A stretch of 64,000 nucleotides of DNA, from NCBI RefSeq assembly GCF_002812485.1, contig NZ_CP025003.1, positions 2,542,001 to 2,606,000 on the forward strand, written 5' to 3'. Position 1 is the first letter of the stretch; each line of letters starts with the position of its first letter. Positions 1 through 9,385 of this stretch are shown here, one piece after another. This DNA comes from Dickeya fangzhongdai. GTDB taxonomy: Bacteria > Pseudomonadota > Gammaproteobacteria > Enterobacterales > Enterobacteriaceae. Below the pieces are notes generated by a model that was given only the letters and a program-made list of their open reading frames with translations, was not told where the DNA came from and made no database searches. A program made the translations under genes and the position numbers.

Positions 1-160
1 CCAGCAGCGACACACCCAGCCGCTCCTGCATCAACGACAATTGGTAACTGACCGAAGATTGACTGCGGTTGAACGCCTGCGCCGCCGGGGCAAAACCGCC
101 CAGCTCCACCACCGCCTGCAGCAGCGTCCATTGTTCCAGTGTGGTTTTCGTCAACATCAT
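1..160 (-). CDS. LysR-family transcriptional regulator, N-terminal part (cut by window edge)
   Basis: Only the first 53 residues are in the window; the rest lies left of base 1. The translation begins MMLTKTTLEQWTLLQAVVE and continues through a helix-turn-helix with GGFAPAAQAFNRSQSSVSY and a QERLGVSLL end, the typical LysR-type DNA-binding domain. Two adjacent ATG codons (158-160 and 155-157) are possible starts. It is divergent from padC, and the intergenic region holds an LTTR-like inverted repeat, so it is inferred to be the phenolic-acid-responsive regulator of padC. LysR regulators beside padC occur in other enterobacteria. Family call is firm; target is inference. Confidence 0.85.
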   Translation of the reverse strand, partial: MMLTKTTLEQWTLLQAVVELGGFAPAAQAFNRSQSSVSYQLSLMQERLGVSLL

Positions 161-215
161 GCTTCAGCCCGCCTTTGTGTACCGAGTGTATCGTTCAGCC
201 ATCGCCTCAATTCAT

Positions 216-235
216 CTAATTATCAAATTAATTAG
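216..235. promoter_or_regulatory. LTTR-like operator between the LysR gene and padC
   Basis: CTAATTA and TAATTAG form a perfect 7-bp inverted repeat with a 6-nt spacer (216-222 and 229-235). AT-rich interrupted palindromes of this kind are usual LysR-type binding sites, and it sits in the divergent promoter region. Not tested; position and symmetry are the only support. Confidence 0.45.
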
Positions 236-286
236 CGCTAAAAACAGCGTTATTCATCAACTTAATCCGCTTTTATACTCCCGTTA

Positions 287-433
287 AGAGCCTATCCCAA
301 TAGGCGTAATTGGCGTAGCCAGTTTGGACATGGGAAGCCGCGGAGAACCCGGAGCGTAGACGTAGTACGTGAGGAGTTCGAGCACTGCCCAGGGCCCAAA
401 TGGCAAGTAAAATAGCCTATTGGGACAGGCTCT
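287..433. repeat. Small inverted-repeat element (MITE/ERIC-like) in the padC leader
   Basis: A 147-bp block bounded by near-perfect 19-bp terminal inverted repeats: AGAGCCTATCCCAATAGGC at 287-305 and its complement, with one mismatch, at 415-433. The interior is GC-rich and carries no ORF. The form matches the short dispersed palindromic elements of enterobacteria. Its right end is only 22 nt before the padC ATG, so it must be transcribed as padC leader if the promoter lies upstream. No second copy was seen in this window. Confidence 0.7.
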
Positions 434-455
434 AAGTCAACAAAAGGAAAACAGT

Positions 456-962
456 ATGAGTAGCTTCGACAAACAGGATCTCAGCGGTTTTGTGGGAAAA
501 CATCTGGTCTACACCTACGACAACGGCTGGAATTACGAGATCTACGTGAAAAACGATCACACGCTGGATTACCGCATTCACAGCGGCATCGTGGGCAATC
601 GCTGGGTGAAGGACCAGCTGGTGTTTATCGCCCGCGTCGCCCGCGACGTTTACAAAGTGTCCTGGACGGAACCGACCGGCACCGACGTGAGCCTGATCAT
701 CAATCTGGGCGATCGGATTTTCCACGGCACCATTTTCTTCCCCCGTTGGGTCATCAATAACCCGGAAAAAACCGTCTGCTTCCAGAACGATCACATTCCG
801 CTGATGGAGTCTTATCGTGCGGCAGGACCGGCCTACCCGACTGAAGTGATTGACGAATTCGCCACCATTACCTTTGTGCGCGACTGCGGCGAAGACGATA
901 ACAACGTTATCAATTGCCCGGCCAGCGACCTGCCGGACAATTTCCCGCAGAATCTGCGTTAA
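456..962 (+). CDS. padC: Phenolic acid decarboxylase
   Basis: 168 residues, the usual size of the cofactor-free phenolic acid decarboxylase family, which converts ferulic, p-coumaric and caffeic acids to their vinyl derivatives in the cytoplasm and so detoxifies plant phenolics. The N-terminal LVYTYDNGWNYE stretch carries the paired active-site tyrosines (Tyr19 and Tyr21), and the lipocalin-like beta-barrel sequence follows (GWNYEIYVKN, HSGIVGNRWV, FFPRWV). The ATG at 456 is chosen over an in-frame ATG at 420 because it has an AAAGGA ribosome site at 443-448 and matches family length; the upstream ATG lies inside the repeat element. The divergent LysR gene probably controls it. Confidence 0.95.
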   Translation: MSSFDKQDLSGFVGKHLVYTYDNGWNYEIYVKNDHTLDYRIHSGIVGNRWVKDQLVFIARVARDVYKVSWTEPTGTDVSLIINLGDRIFHGTIFFPRWVINNPEKTVCFQNDHIPLMESYRAAGPAYPTEVIDEFATITFVRDCGEDDNNVINCPASDLPDNFPQNLR

Positions 963-1174
963 GTCACCCTGCGGCGGGCCGCCCGGTTCGCCGTCTCTTT
1001 TCCCCAGCCGTACCGCATTCATACCACCGCTATACGCCTGCGCCGGGCAAAATCAGACATCATCAAATTGAAGTGGAACGCCGTTTTGAAAAATGCAAAA
1101 ATCACCCGTTCCGCGTGAATACGGCCCGTTTTCACGCTTTACAGAATAACCGTTAACTTTATGGATGAAGAAAT

Positions 1175-2452
1175 ATGGATATTTTGCTTAGTCTGGTCAA
1201 AACCCCGGCGGTGATTATCGCCATCGTGGCGTTTCTCGGGTTGCTGTTTCAGCGCGCCCCGCTTTCCCGCCTGATTACCGGCACCTTTCTGTCTTTTATC
1301 GGTTTTACCATGATAAAAATTGGCGGCAGCATTCTGATGAAAGTGCTGACCGCCTTCAGTTCGCTGTTTTCTCATGCCTTCGATATTGTCGGCGTGGTGC
1401 CCAGCAATGAGGCCATCATGGCGGCGACCATTGACAAGATTGGCGCGACCGCCGCGCTGATCCTGTTGTTCGCCATGGTGTTGAATATTCTGTTGGCCCG
1501 ATTTACCCGGTTGAAATACATCTACCTGTCGCTACATCTGGTGCTGTTCATGGCCTTTGCCTTTACCGCGGTACTGATTCAGCTCAATTACAGCAATACC
1601 ACCATCATTGTGGTGTCCTCAATGCTGATCGGCCTTTACATGGCCGCGTCGCCCTATATTCTCAGCCGATTCAGCCGCACCATCATCGGCTCCAACGAAT
1701 ACGCCATTTCCCATGCCGCCATCTCGTCCTATGTGTTGGGGTCGTATATGGGAAAATGGTTCGGCAACAAAAACAGCGACACCGAACATCTGACGCTCAG
1801 TCAACGCTTCGACTTTCTCCGCGAACCGAATGTGGCCACGCTGTTGACCATGCTGGTGCTGTTGCTGCTTTCCTGCCTGTTCGCCACCCGGCCGCAAATC
1901 AGGGACGCGATGGTGATGGTGTACGGCGCGGGCGCTGCGGATAAAAACGTGGTGATTTTCATTCTGGAACAGTCCGCCACCTTCGCCTGCGGTCTTTATC
2001 TGGCCAAGGCCGGCGTGAACCTGTTCACGGCTGAAATCGTGCCGGCGTTCAAGGGCTTCGCCAATGTGTTCGCTCCCGGCGCCATTCCGGCGGTCGATGT
2101 GATGGTGCTGTTTACCAAAGCGCCCAACGCCACACTGATCGGCTTTCTGATCAGTTTCTCGGTGGAGCTGGTGTGCATTCTGCTGTTCCCGCTGATTGGG
2201 CTGCCGATTATCGTGCCCGGCATCATGGCCAGTTTTATCACCGGCGGCGCCGCCGCCATTTTCGGCAACGCCACCGGCGGCGTGCGCGGCGCGGTGATCG
2301 CCAGCAGCCTGAATGGTCTGCTGCTGTGCGTGCTGCCGGCGCTGACATTGCCGTTGTTTTCGCATCTTGGCGCGCAGGGCGTCACGTTCGCCGACCCGGA
2401 TTTCACGCTGCCGGCGCTGATTCTGGATCGTCTGCTGCGCTGGTTTAACTGA
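1175..2452 (+). CDS. PTS permease EIIC, SgaT/UlaA (ascorbate-type) family
   Basis: 425 residues, strongly hydrophobic with about ten or more membrane segments. It begins MDILLSLVKTPAVIIAIVAF and keeps the SgaT/UlaA pattern (GTFLSFIGFTMIKIGGSIL, GSNEYAISHAAISSYVLGSYMG shown in part, and the late FITGGAAAIFGNATGG loop). Family members are the membrane channel of phosphoenolpyruvate-dependent ascorbate or related uptake systems. No EIIA or EIIB gene lies next to it, so it either borrows soluble partners encoded elsewhere or acts on its own. It is somewhat shorter than E. coli UlaA (about 465). Substrate is not shown by the sequence. Confidence 0.85.
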   Translation: MDILLSLVKTPAVIIAIVAFLGLLFQRAPLSRLITGTFLSFIGFTMIKIGGSILMKVLTAFSSLFSHAFDIVGVVPSNEAIMAATIDKIGATAALILLFAMVLNILLARFTRLKYIYLSLHLVLFMAFAFTAVLIQLNYSNTTIIVVSSMLIGLYMAASPYILSRFSRTIIGSNEYAISHAAISSYVLGSYMGKWFGNKNSDTEHLTLSQRFDFLREPNVATLLTMLVLLLLSCLFATRPQIRDAMVMVYGAGAADKNVVIFILEQSATFACGLYLAKAGVNLFTAEIVPAFKGFANVFAPGAIPAVDVMVLFTKAPNATLIGFLISFSVELVCILLFPLIGLPIIVPGIMASFITGGAAAIFGNATGGVRGAVIASSLNGLLLCVLPALTLPLFSHLGAQGVTFADPDFTLPALILDRLLRWFN

Positions 2453-2479
2453 CGTATTGTTCAGCCCATCCCAAAACAC

Positions 2480-2510
2480 AACGGCAGGCCACCAGGGCCT
2501 GCCGTTTTTC
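2480..2510. terminator. Rho-independent terminator after the PTS permease, probably bidirectional
   Basis: AACGGCAGGCC (2480-2490) pairs with GGCCTGCCGTT (2496-2506) and is followed by a T run on the plus strand. Being between two convergent genes it could also stop the chemoreceptor transcript, although the T tract is weaker on that side. Confidence 0.85.
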
Positions 2511-2533
2511 TCTGTCATACCGAATACGTCGGC

Positions 2534-4492
2534 TCAGAAAGTCGTCCAGTTATCCGCTGACGAACTGTCTGAACGACCGGCGGGCAACGCGGCGGGACGA
2601 GCGCTGCGATCCGCTATCTGCGCTCTGCTGTCCGCCATGCGCGGGCGAGCGGCAAGCGCCGGCTCATCCTGTGGCGACAGGCGGAATACCGACACCAGCC
2701 GCGACAACTTCGCCGCCTCATCTTCCAACGAATTCGACGCCGCAGACGATTCATGCACCATTGAGGCGTTCTGCTGAATGGTGGTATCCATTTCCGATAC
2801 CGCCGCGCCTATTTGCGCGATGCCGCGGCTCTGTTCATCCGACGCCGAGGCGATTTCGCCCATGATGTCGTGTACCCGTTTGACGGATGCCATAATGTCA
2901 TCCATCGCGCTCCCTGCGTCCGACACCAGCACCGTCCCGGTATTCACCCGGGTCACCGATTCTGAAATCAGCCCTTCAATCTCTTTGGCCGCCTGGGAAC
3001 TGCGCTGCGCCAGATTACGTACCTCGCCGGCCACCACCGCAAAACCGCGCCCCTGTTCCCCTGCGCGCGCCGCTTCCACCGCGGCGTTCAGCGCCAGGAT
3101 ATTGGTCTGGAACGCAATGCTGTTGATGACGGTGGTAATATCGGAAATCTTTTTCGAACTACCGGAAATATCATCCATAGTCTGGATCACCTTGTGGATG
3201 ATCTCGCCGCCCCGATTGGCGTTACCGGAAGCCTGCTCGGAAATCTGGCTGGCATGCCGGGCATTGTCGGCGTTGTTTTTCACCGTGGCGGTCAACTGCT
3301 CCATGCTGGCGGCGGTTTCCACGATCGCCGACGACTGCTGTTCAGTACGCGACGACAGATCATTGTTACCGGCGGCGATATCCGAAGAGGCTTTCGCCAC
3401 GCTGTAGACGCTGTGCCGGATATCGGCGATCAGCTGACGCAATTTTTCAGTCATCGACATCATCGCCAGCGTCAGTTGCCCCAGCTCATCATGGCGTTCC
3501 ACCACCACACTGGCCGACAGATCGCCGCCGGCGATCTTCTCCGCCAGTTTCAGGTTGGCGATCACCGGTCGGGTAATCTGGCGGGTAACCGACCAGGCAA
3601 TGAATAGCCCCAGCACTACAGCGGCGATGCCGGAAATGACCGTCTGGAACACCGAGTTATTGATAATATCGTTGTTACGAACGCCGATTTTTTTGAGAAT
3701 GCCATCGATATCGCTAATCAGTTTGTCACCGGTCGCCCTGAGCGCGGAATCAGTCGTTCTCAACTGATTAACCTTGTCGTTGTATTTCACTCCGCTCTGG
3801 TTATAGCGCTCAATTCGGTTACCGAGTTCGCCGACGCTATTTTTAGCCTCCGCAGGGAGCAATCCATTCAGGGTGTCGAAGGATTTTTTCGCCTGATCAT
3901 ACCCCCCCTGCATCGATTTAAACGCCGCTTCGCTGCCTTCCTTTTGCAACAGATGCACTTTATCCACCAGCTGTGCGTAGAGCACGGTGGTTTGATGGTA
4001 CTGACGCAACAGAGTGGTATCGCTTAAACTGGTGTAAAGCGCATCGCTCAGGGCTTCTTTCTGGTCAAGCGCGGCGATCTCTTTGGTGACATCGTTCATG
4101 CCGTCAACACTGTTTTTGACACGATCGATATTTTTGGCGTATTCCGTAAAGTCCTGCGCCACATTGCTAAAATCGCTCTGATACGTCGCATCCCAACGCA
4201 GCGCGTTGGCTTTTTCATTTAGCTGACGAGCTTGTTCAAGGTATTTATTCAGGTTGTTGAGGTTGTCATTATTGAGCGAATACGTGAATTTAATACGGGC
4301 AATTCGGGTAAGATCAATAAAGTTTCCCATTTCATTCATGATCGAACTTTTGACATACAAATCCTGAATCATGAAAAAACGGACCGAGCTGAAGGCCGAC
4401 GCCAAAATAACCAGCAGCAGCACAAGGCCAAATCCGCCATACATCTTGTGAGAGATCTTTAGATTTCGCACATAATTCCCAAACACACTCAT
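2534..4492 (-). CDS. Methyl-accepting chemotaxis protein, membrane-bound
   Basis: 652 residues. A first membrane helix (about 18-36) is followed by a long helical periplasmic sensor (about 40-280, bigger than the 4-helix Tar/Tsr bundle and possibly the helical bimodular type), a second membrane helix (about 281-300), a HAMP linker, and a signalling coiled coil with the conserved tip [20 protein letters not shown]. The C-terminus ends NWTTF, matching the CheR/CheB-tethering pentapeptide of major receptors such as Tar (NWETF), so this is probably an abundant, methylation-helping receptor. The start at 4492 is preferred over an upstream in-frame ATG because upstream sequence is AT-rich promoter and GGAGAAGCAAGG precedes it. 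Ligand unknown. Confidence 0.93.
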   Translation of the reverse strand: MSVFGNYVRNLKISHKMYGGFGLVLLLVILASAFSSVRFFMIQDLYVKSSIMNEMGNFIDLTRIARIKFTYSLNNDNLNNLNKYLEQARQLNEKANALRWDATYQSDFSNVAQDFTEYAKNIDRVKNSVDGMNDVTKEIAALDQKEALSDALYTSLSDTTLLRQYHQTTVLYAQLVDKVHLLQKEGSEAAFKSMQGGYDQAKKSFDTLNGLLPAEAKNSVGELGNRIERYNQSGVKYNDKVNQLRTTDSALRATGDKLISDIDGILKKIGVRNNDIINNSVFQTVISGIAAVVLGLFIAWSVTRQITRPVIANLKLAEKIAGGDLSASVVVERHDELGQLTLAMMSMTEKLRQLIADIRHSVYSVAKASSDIAAGNNDLSSRTEQQSSAIVETAASMEQLTATVKNNADNARHASQISEQASGNANRGGEIIHKVIQTMDDISGSSKKISDITTVINSIAFQTNILALNAAVEAARAGEQGRGFAVVAGEVRNLAQRSSQAAKEIEGLISESVTRVNTGTVLVSDAGSAMDDIMASVKRVHDIMGEIASASDEQSRGIAQIGAAVSEMDTTIQQNASMVHESSAASNSLEDEAAKLSRLVSVFRLSPQDEPALAARPRMADSRAQIADRSARPAALPAGRSDSSSADNWTTF

Positions 4493-4548
4493 CCTTGCTT
4501 CTCCGACTGGGTGGAAGGCGCCGTGATAAAGGCGACAGATATTTTTAC

Positions 4549-4575
4549 TTATCGGAATAAAATGGTGTTTTTTTA
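4549..4575 (-). promoter_or_regulatory. Sigma-28 (FliA) promoter of the chemoreceptor
   Basis: On the minus strand TAAA (4575-4572), 15 nt, then TCCGATAA (4556-4549). This matches the flagellar class-3 consensus TAAA-N15-GCCGATAA with one mismatch. It lies 57 nt upstream of the receptor ATG, so the receptor is inferred to be expressed with the flagellar regulon. Confidence 0.8.
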
Positions 4576-4584
4576 GCAAAATTG

Positions 4585-4600
4585 GGTGACATAAATCACA
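4585..4600 (-). promoter_or_regulatory. CRP-like site upstream of the chemoreceptor
   Basis: Minus strand TGTGA-N6-TCACC, one base from the CRP core TGTGA-N6-TCACA. It sits just upstream of the sigma-28 promoter, so it could add catabolite control. Matching is by eye only. Confidence 0.5.
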
Positions 4601-4667
4601 TTTCGTGCAAAACAATGCTTTATTTCAATCAAAAATGATTGATTGTCATCATCAGCACCGTGATTCT

Positions 4668-4701
4668 CAACAAAACAAGCCCCTGCCGGAAGGCAAGGGC
4701 T
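4668..4701 (-). terminator. Rho-independent terminator of the periplasmic protein gene
   Basis: On the minus strand AGCCCTTGCC, a TTCC loop and GGCAGGGGCT are followed by TTGTTTTGTT. It lies 23 nt past the stop codon at 4724. Confidence 0.8.
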
Positions 4702-4723
4702 GAGCAGTCGGGCAAAAATGTGG

Positions 4724-5293
4724 TTATTTTGCCGCCAGCAGATTTTTCCCAATCGCCAGCGCCACGCTGGCCTGACGCTGCTGCGCCGGCTCAAACAATT
4801 TGTTGTCCACCAGCGTCACCGGCTGGATTTCAACGATACGGCCTTTAACCACGGCAGAGCACAGCGAATGCACCACCTGGTCATTCAGAATGGTCAACAG
4901 GCAACGGAATTTGGGTGAGCCATCAGCAACCAGATCCTTTTTTTCCGGCCGGATGCGTTGGCGCAGCATCTCTTTTTCGGAACTGGCGACCACGGCATCC
5001 AGTTCACTGTCGCCAGCCACCGCCTGCCCGTTTGCCAACGGCGGCGTATAAATGGTGACCAGCGCCTTACGCTTGGTTGCGGTATCCACATATTCCGCCT
5101 GTACCGAATGCTCTTTCGCATCCACCTCCACCCTCTGCCGTTTCAAACCATCGACAACCGTCGGCAGTGCATCGGCCAGTTGCTGCGAGGTATAGCCGGC
5201 GATCAGATCCGGATTGCTGTTGTCGGCAAAACCATAGAGCGGCATAGCCAGTAACAAACCGCACAGTCCTTTCGTTATCACGCCCTTACTCAT
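4724..5293 (-). CDS. Exported protein of unknown function
   Basis: 189 residues. The N-terminus (MSKGVITKGLCGLLLAMPLYGFADN) is a clear signal peptide with likely cleavage after GFA, so the mature protein should be periplasmic. Two cysteines about 13 residues apart (FRCLLTI and HSLCSAV) could form a disulphide. I do not recognise a named family. It is monocistronic, with its own downstream hairpin and 237 nt to the divergent sodC side. The gene has normal base composition for the region and looks resident rather than acquired. Confidence 0.75.
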   Translation of the reverse strand: MSKGVITKGLCGLLLAMPLYGFADNSNPDLIAGYTSQQLADALPTVVDGLKRQRVEVDAKEHSVQAEYVDTATKRKALVTIYTPPLANGQAVAGDSELDAVVASSEKEMLRQRIRPEKKDLVADGSPKFRCLLTILNDQVVHSLCSAVVKGRIVEIQPVTLVDNKLFEPAQQRQASVALAIGKNLLAAK

Positions 5294-5745
5294 TTTCTTC
5301 TCTCCTTATACGCCTGATTTTTTGATATGAACCATCCCCTGATAACACTATATATCGAATTGTTTTTTTATCAGTGTGATAGCGTCAATTTTTACCGCAA
5401 TTCGGTTGTTCCGAAACGCTATCGCCGATTCGGCGCGACGATCGGTAATCCGCCGTTCGGCTTTTTCCCGACGCTCTCCCTTTCTTAGCCTGTTCAACCC
5501 GACACGCACGTCAGCGACGAAACCGAAACCCAGAGCAGGCTATACACGCCTTTTTCCGCGCCGCTGCGGGCAAATCGCGATGCAAAAAGTGACAACGTCA
5601 CCACAAAGACTGGCGCGCCGTACCACGGCAACTATAGTTTTGTTGGGTGACCCGACACCACTCAGTCCTCTGCATGGCCGCCGGTTGCGCGGCGCAGTGA
5701 ACCAACACGCTGAAAACCCATGACAATGGCAAAGAAGGGAACATC
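5294..5745. other. Intergenic region between the exported-protein gene and sodC
   Basis: About 450 bases holding the divergent promoters of the two flanking genes. The left 80 bases are AT-rich. A 115-codon open frame on the plus strand (5376-5723) has a basic, low-complexity translation without family resemblance and is judged not to be a gene. No RNA gene or named operator was recognised. Confidence 0.5.
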
Positions 5746-6270
5746 ATGAAACTGAAAGCATTGATTCTGTCCAGCCTGTTCGTCAGCGCGATAGCCGGCG
5801 CCGCCAGCACCACGGTAACGCTAAAAGAAGCGTTGCCAACCGGAGACGGCAACACGCTTGGCGATATCACCATCACCGAAACAGAATACGGTCTGCTGTT
5901 CAGCCCCAATCTGAAAGGATTGCCGCCTGGCATCCACGGCTTCCACGTGCATGCCAACGCCAGCTGTGCGCCGGGCGAGCAGAACGGCAACAAGGTGCCG
6001 GCATTGGCGGCCGGCGGCCATCTGGATCCACAAAAAACCGGTCGACACCTTGGCCCTTACAACGACAAAGGACATCTTGGCGACCTGCCAGGGCTGGTGG
6101 TTAATGCCGACGGCACCGCCAGTTATGAATTACTGGCGCCGCGGTTGAAGTCGCTGTCGGAGGTGAAAGAACACGCACTGATGATTCACACCGGCGGCGA
6201 TAACTACGCGGATACGCCGAAAGAGCTGGGCGGCGGCGGTATGCGTATCGCCTGCGGCGTTATCCACTAA
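5746..6270 (+). CDS. sodC: Periplasmic Cu/Zn superoxide dismutase
   Basis: 174 residues. It starts with a signal peptide (MKLKALILSSLFVSAIAGAA) and then the bacterial SodC fold. The copper ligands are in GIHGFHVHA, the zinc loop in AAGGHLDPQKTGRHLGP, and the last copper histidine in EHALMIHTGGDNYAD. The conserved disulphide pair is supplied by ASCAPGE and RIACGVIH. The enzyme converts superoxide to hydrogen peroxide and oxygen in the periplasm and is expected to help against the host oxidative burst. Length and start agree with enterobacterial SodC. It appears to stand alone. Confidence 0.96.
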   Translation: MKLKALILSSLFVSAIAGAASTTVTLKEALPTGDGNTLGDITITETEYGLLFSPNLKGLPPGIHGFHVHANASCAPGEQNGNKVPALAAGGHLDPQKTGRHLGPYNDKGHLGDLPGLVVNADGTASYELLAPRLKSLSEVKEHALMIHTGGDNYADTPKELGGGGMRIACGVIH

Positions 6271-6598
6271 CATTTTGTCAGTTGATGCGGCCGAAGACAG
6301 ACGGCTGCATCGCTGACTTCCACACCATTTCCTGACGCCTGATGTTTGCACTGAAGCGTGGAGAACACGAAAATCATTAGAATATATAAACTGTTCCGAT
6401 AAGTTATGAATGTTCTGCCGCCGATATATCGGCCGATAACAAGCCACGACTGGTCGATGTGATCCCGTACACGGAAATGAGTTTCTTGCTTGTTCTGGTG
6501 GTAGTGGGTGATCGGGATCACCCACTGACCTGACGGCATCTCGTAGGATGACTTGGGCTTCCCATTAAATTAATTTAAATATAGGGAGTGGGAATATC
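6271..6598. other. Intergenic region upstream of the FIST chemoreceptor
   Basis: An imperfect hairpin lies just past sodC (arms around 6282-6291 and 6304-6313) without a T tract. TTCCGATAA at 6394-6402 resembles a sigma-28 -10 element, but the base run 15 nt upstream reads ATTA, a poor -35 match. The part directly before the gene is AT-rich with a GGGAG ribosome site. No gene is supported. Confidence 0.45.
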
Positions 6599-8542
6599 AT
6601 GTCATCTTTCCTGAGCCATATCACAATTCCGGGTTTAAAAAGGAACCGCCCTGCACGCGGGGCCTATCGCTGTGATGCTTTACCCACTTCGCTGTCGGCC
6701 CTCGGGTTACCGTCAAAACCGGGGTTACTGCTGGTATTTGTGCCGCCTGAAGCCAATTTCTCGGAGGTTAATCGCGCCTGGCAACGTTTTTCCGCCCCTC
6801 ATCGCACCGTCATCACCCTCTCGTCCACCGGCGCATTATGCAGTCAGCGACATCACTCCACTTACTGTGACATGGATGGTCCGTATGGCAGTTGGCTGTG
6901 GATGCCCCAGTCGCTGATCGCCAAACATGAGGTGCATCTGGTGGATCTGCACATGCATGACAAACCCAATGCCCGCGTCAGGATCGATGCCATCAGGCGG
7001 GAACTGGAGCGCCTGGACGTCAGTATGCCGCTCTCCTCGGATAACACGTTTGCGCTGATTTATTGCGATGGCCTGGCCGCGTCGGAAGGGTTTCTGATGC
7101 AAGCCTGGTATGCCTGTCGCCGTTTCCCCTGTCTGACTATTGGCGGCGCGGCGGGCGGGCGGCTGGATTTCAGCGGAACCTACATCGGTGCGGATAACGC
7201 GGTGTTGCAGGGAAAAGCGGTGATCGTGTTCTGCCAGATGGCGCCCGGTAAGTCCTTTGCGCCGTTCAAGAGCCAGAACTTTACCCCGACGAAACAAAGC
7301 TGGCTGGTGGCGGAGGCCGACCCCGTCGCCCGCACGGTTAAATCCGTCTTTGACGCCAACGGTCATGAGCAGCCAATCATTGAGGCGATCGCCTCATGTT
7401 TACGTTGTCCGCCCGACCAGGTCGGCCAGCATCTGACAGGAAAAACTTTTGCGGTTAAAGTTAATGACGAATACTTCGTCCGCTCTGTCGCATCGATTAA
7501 AGAAGACCGCATTGCGTTTTTCTGCGATCTGGAGTTTGGCGACCGTCTGTATCTTATGCAGTCAACGGATTTTATCGCCACGACAGAGCGGGACTGGCAA
7601 CAGTTCATGTCGCAATACGGCAAGCCGGATCTTGTCCTGCTCAACGACTGCGTATTACGCCGGGCCGGCAACACCAATCTGGAACAGGCCCATTTTTTTG
7701 ATCAGATCCCCGCGGCGGGTTTTTCCAGTTTTGGTGAAATTCTGGGCGTGCCGATTAACCAGACGCTATCGGCGCTGGCATTTTTCAGTCGTGACGTTAA
7801 AGCGATGACGCATTTCCCGGTCGAATACGCCGCGTACGCCGGCCACTACGCTCAGCGCGCGTTGCGACGCTGGGAAGCCCTGCACGACATTCAGTCTACC
7901 GTGGTCAAGCAAGTAGTCGATTACGAGCAGGCGCTGGCGCCATTGTTAACGGCCATGCCGCAACTGGAGCAGGCGACGTTACGGCAAAGCGAGACGCTGG
8001 ATGTGGCCCAAACCAGTATTCGCGCGATTAGCGACTCCGCTTCGAAGACACAGGAAGCACAGTCCCGGCTTGAAACCGGCCTCAACGATCTGGAGCGTAT
8101 TTCAAAAGGCATCAGTCATATCACCAGCGGCATTAACGCCATTGCGGATAAAACCAATCTGCTGGCGCTGAATGCGGCGGTGGAAGCCGCGCGCGCCGGC
8201 GAGGCGGGCCGGGGATTCGCCGTGGTCGCCGACGAAGTGCGCAAACTGGCCAGCTCATCCAAAGAGCAGGTGGACGCCACCACTCACAGCATCAACGAAG
8301 CCGTCGAAACCATCGCGCATATCCGCGCCATTGCACAACAGACGGTAACGACGACAGCACAGATGGCGGATAAAAGCATCTCGGCGGCGAATCAAATCGC
8401 CGACATGAGCGCTGAAACAGACAAGGACCGGGCCAATATGACCGCCAACCTGAGCAATCTGAAGGATCTCGCCAGGGGCATGGATGCCATGCAGGATGCC
8501 GTCAACCAGTTGACTACTCTGCAAAAACTCGCCTCTTCCTAA
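6599..8542 (+). CDS. Soluble chemoreceptor with N-terminal FIST sensor domain
   Basis: 647 residues and no membrane helix or signal peptide, so a cytoplasmic receptor. The first ~390 residues match the FIST_N/FIST_C architecture ([15 protein letters not shown], the glycine-rich [17 protein letters not shown], then the [11 protein letters not shown] and [14 protein letters not shown] parts of FIST_C). Residues ~440-640 form a receptor signalling coiled coil with tip [24 protein letters not shown] domains were predicted to bind small ligands such as amino acids. It lacks HAMP and a C-terminal pentapeptide, so adaptation probably depends on helper receptors or does not occur. RBS GGGAG precedes the ATG. 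Confidence 0.9.
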   Translation: MSSFLSHITIPGLKRNRPARGAYRCDALPTSLSALGLPSKPGLLLVFVPPEANFSEVNRAWQRFSAPHRTVITLSSTGALCSQRHHSTYCDMDGPYGSWLWMPQSLIAKHEVHLVDLHMHDKPNARVRIDAIRRELERLDVSMPLSSDNTFALIYCDGLAASEGFLMQAWYACRRFPCLTIGGAAGGRLDFSGTYIGADNAVLQGKAVIVFCQMAPGKSFAPFKSQNFTPTKQSWLVAEADPVARTVKSVFDANGHEQPIIEAIASCLRCPPDQVGQHLTGKTFAVKVNDEYFVRSVASIKEDRIAFFCDLEFGDRLYLMQSTDFIATTERDWQQFMSQYGKPDLVLLNDCVLRRAGNTNLEQAHFFDQIPAAGFSSFGEILGVPINQTLSALAFFSRDVKAMTHFPVEYAAYAGHYAQRALRRWEALHDIQSTVVKQVVDYEQALAPLLTAMPQLEQATLRQSETLDVAQTSIRAISDSASKTQEAQSRLETGLNDLERISKGISHITSGINAIADKTNLLALNAAVEAARAGEAGRGFAVVADEVRKLASSSKEQVDATTHSINEAVETIAHIRAIAQQTVTTTAQMADKSISAANQIADMSAETDKDRANMTANLSNLKDLARGMDAMQDAVNQLTTLQKLASS

Positions 8543-8716
8543 ACCAGCCGACAGCCGGAGGCGGCGGCCGTTTTCCCCCCACCGCCGCCGCGTTTTCCTG
8601 AAAAAATCATGCAGTTTTTATGTGACAGACGGCGCTATTAAAGCGACAATGCTGACCACGCTTAAATCAGGTTATAGCGTCATCTTAATTGACCGACGTT
8701 TCACAACACGATATCC

Positions 8717-9256
8717 ATGCAGACATTTTTATTTGACACGCTATCTACGCCCATCGGGGAATTATTATTGATTGCCGATGAAAATTATCACCTTAGGGCA
8801 GTGGAATGGCGTGAATATGAAGAAAAATTATATCAATCTCTGAATAAGCGTTATCGCCACGATCCGTTCGTGTTAAAAGCCTGTAATAATCCTGGTGGAT
8901 TAACCGATACTCTGCGCGCCTATTTCGCCGGCGACCTGCATAGCATTGAAACGCTGCCGGTAGCCGCCGCCGGGACGGATTTTCAGCGCCAGGTATGGCA
9001 GGCGCTTCGCACTATATCCTGCGGTAGTACAACCACTTACGGCGAGCTGGCCGCCAGACTCGGCCAACCGGGCGCCGCCCGCGCCGTCGGTCTGGCTAAT
9101 GGCGCCAACCCGATCAGCATCGTGGTTCCCTGCCATCGGGTTATCGGTGCGCAAGGCGCGCTCACCGGTTATGCCGGCGGCATTCATCGCAAACAATGGT
9201 TATTAACTCACGAAGGGTATTTGCCGCAGCAAAATTTATTCAATACCGACCATTAA
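8717..9256 (+). CDS. ogt: Methylated-DNA-[protein]-cysteine S-methyltransferase
   Basis: 179 residues. The suicide repair protein moves O6-alkyl groups from guanine (and O4-methylthymine) onto its own cysteine. The active-site motif VVPCHRVIG places the acceptor at Cys139, and the DNA-binding helix GSTTTYGELAARLGQPGAARAVG and the arginine finger precede it. Length and site agree with E. coli Ogt. It lies directly upstream of fnr in the same direction, the normal enterobacterial order, with a 163-nt gap that holds fnr's own promoter. Confidence 0.96.
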   Translation: MQTFLFDTLSTPIGELLLIADENYHLRAVEWREYEEKLYQSLNKRYRHDPFVLKACNNPGGLTDTLRAYFAGDLHSIETLPVAAAGTDFQRQVWQALRTISCGSTTTYGELAARLGQPGAARAVGLANGANPISIVVPCHRVIGAQGALTGYAGGIHRKQWLLTHEGYLPQQNLFNTDH

Positions 9257-9385
9257 CTTACCGTGGATGGCGTGTCGCCAGGGTAAAAAATCCGAATGTG
9301 ATGGTAAAAATATTAATAAGCTCACTATTTATTGGTCAGTTCCAGAGATAGCGGATCTTATCAGACCCAATAAAAGCTGTTAAAA

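Noticed and set aside
420..455. Upstream in-frame ATG for padC adding 12 residues
   Set aside because: It lies inside the repeat element and has no ribosome site; the 456 start has AAAGGA and family length.
5376..5723. 115-codon frame in the gap before sodC
   Set aside because: Basic low-complexity translation, no ribosome site, no recognisable domain.
6394..6402. TTCCGATAA resembling a sigma-28 -10 element upstream of the FIST receptor
   Set aside because: The bases 15 nt upstream are ATTA rather than TAAA, and it is about 200 nt from the start codon.
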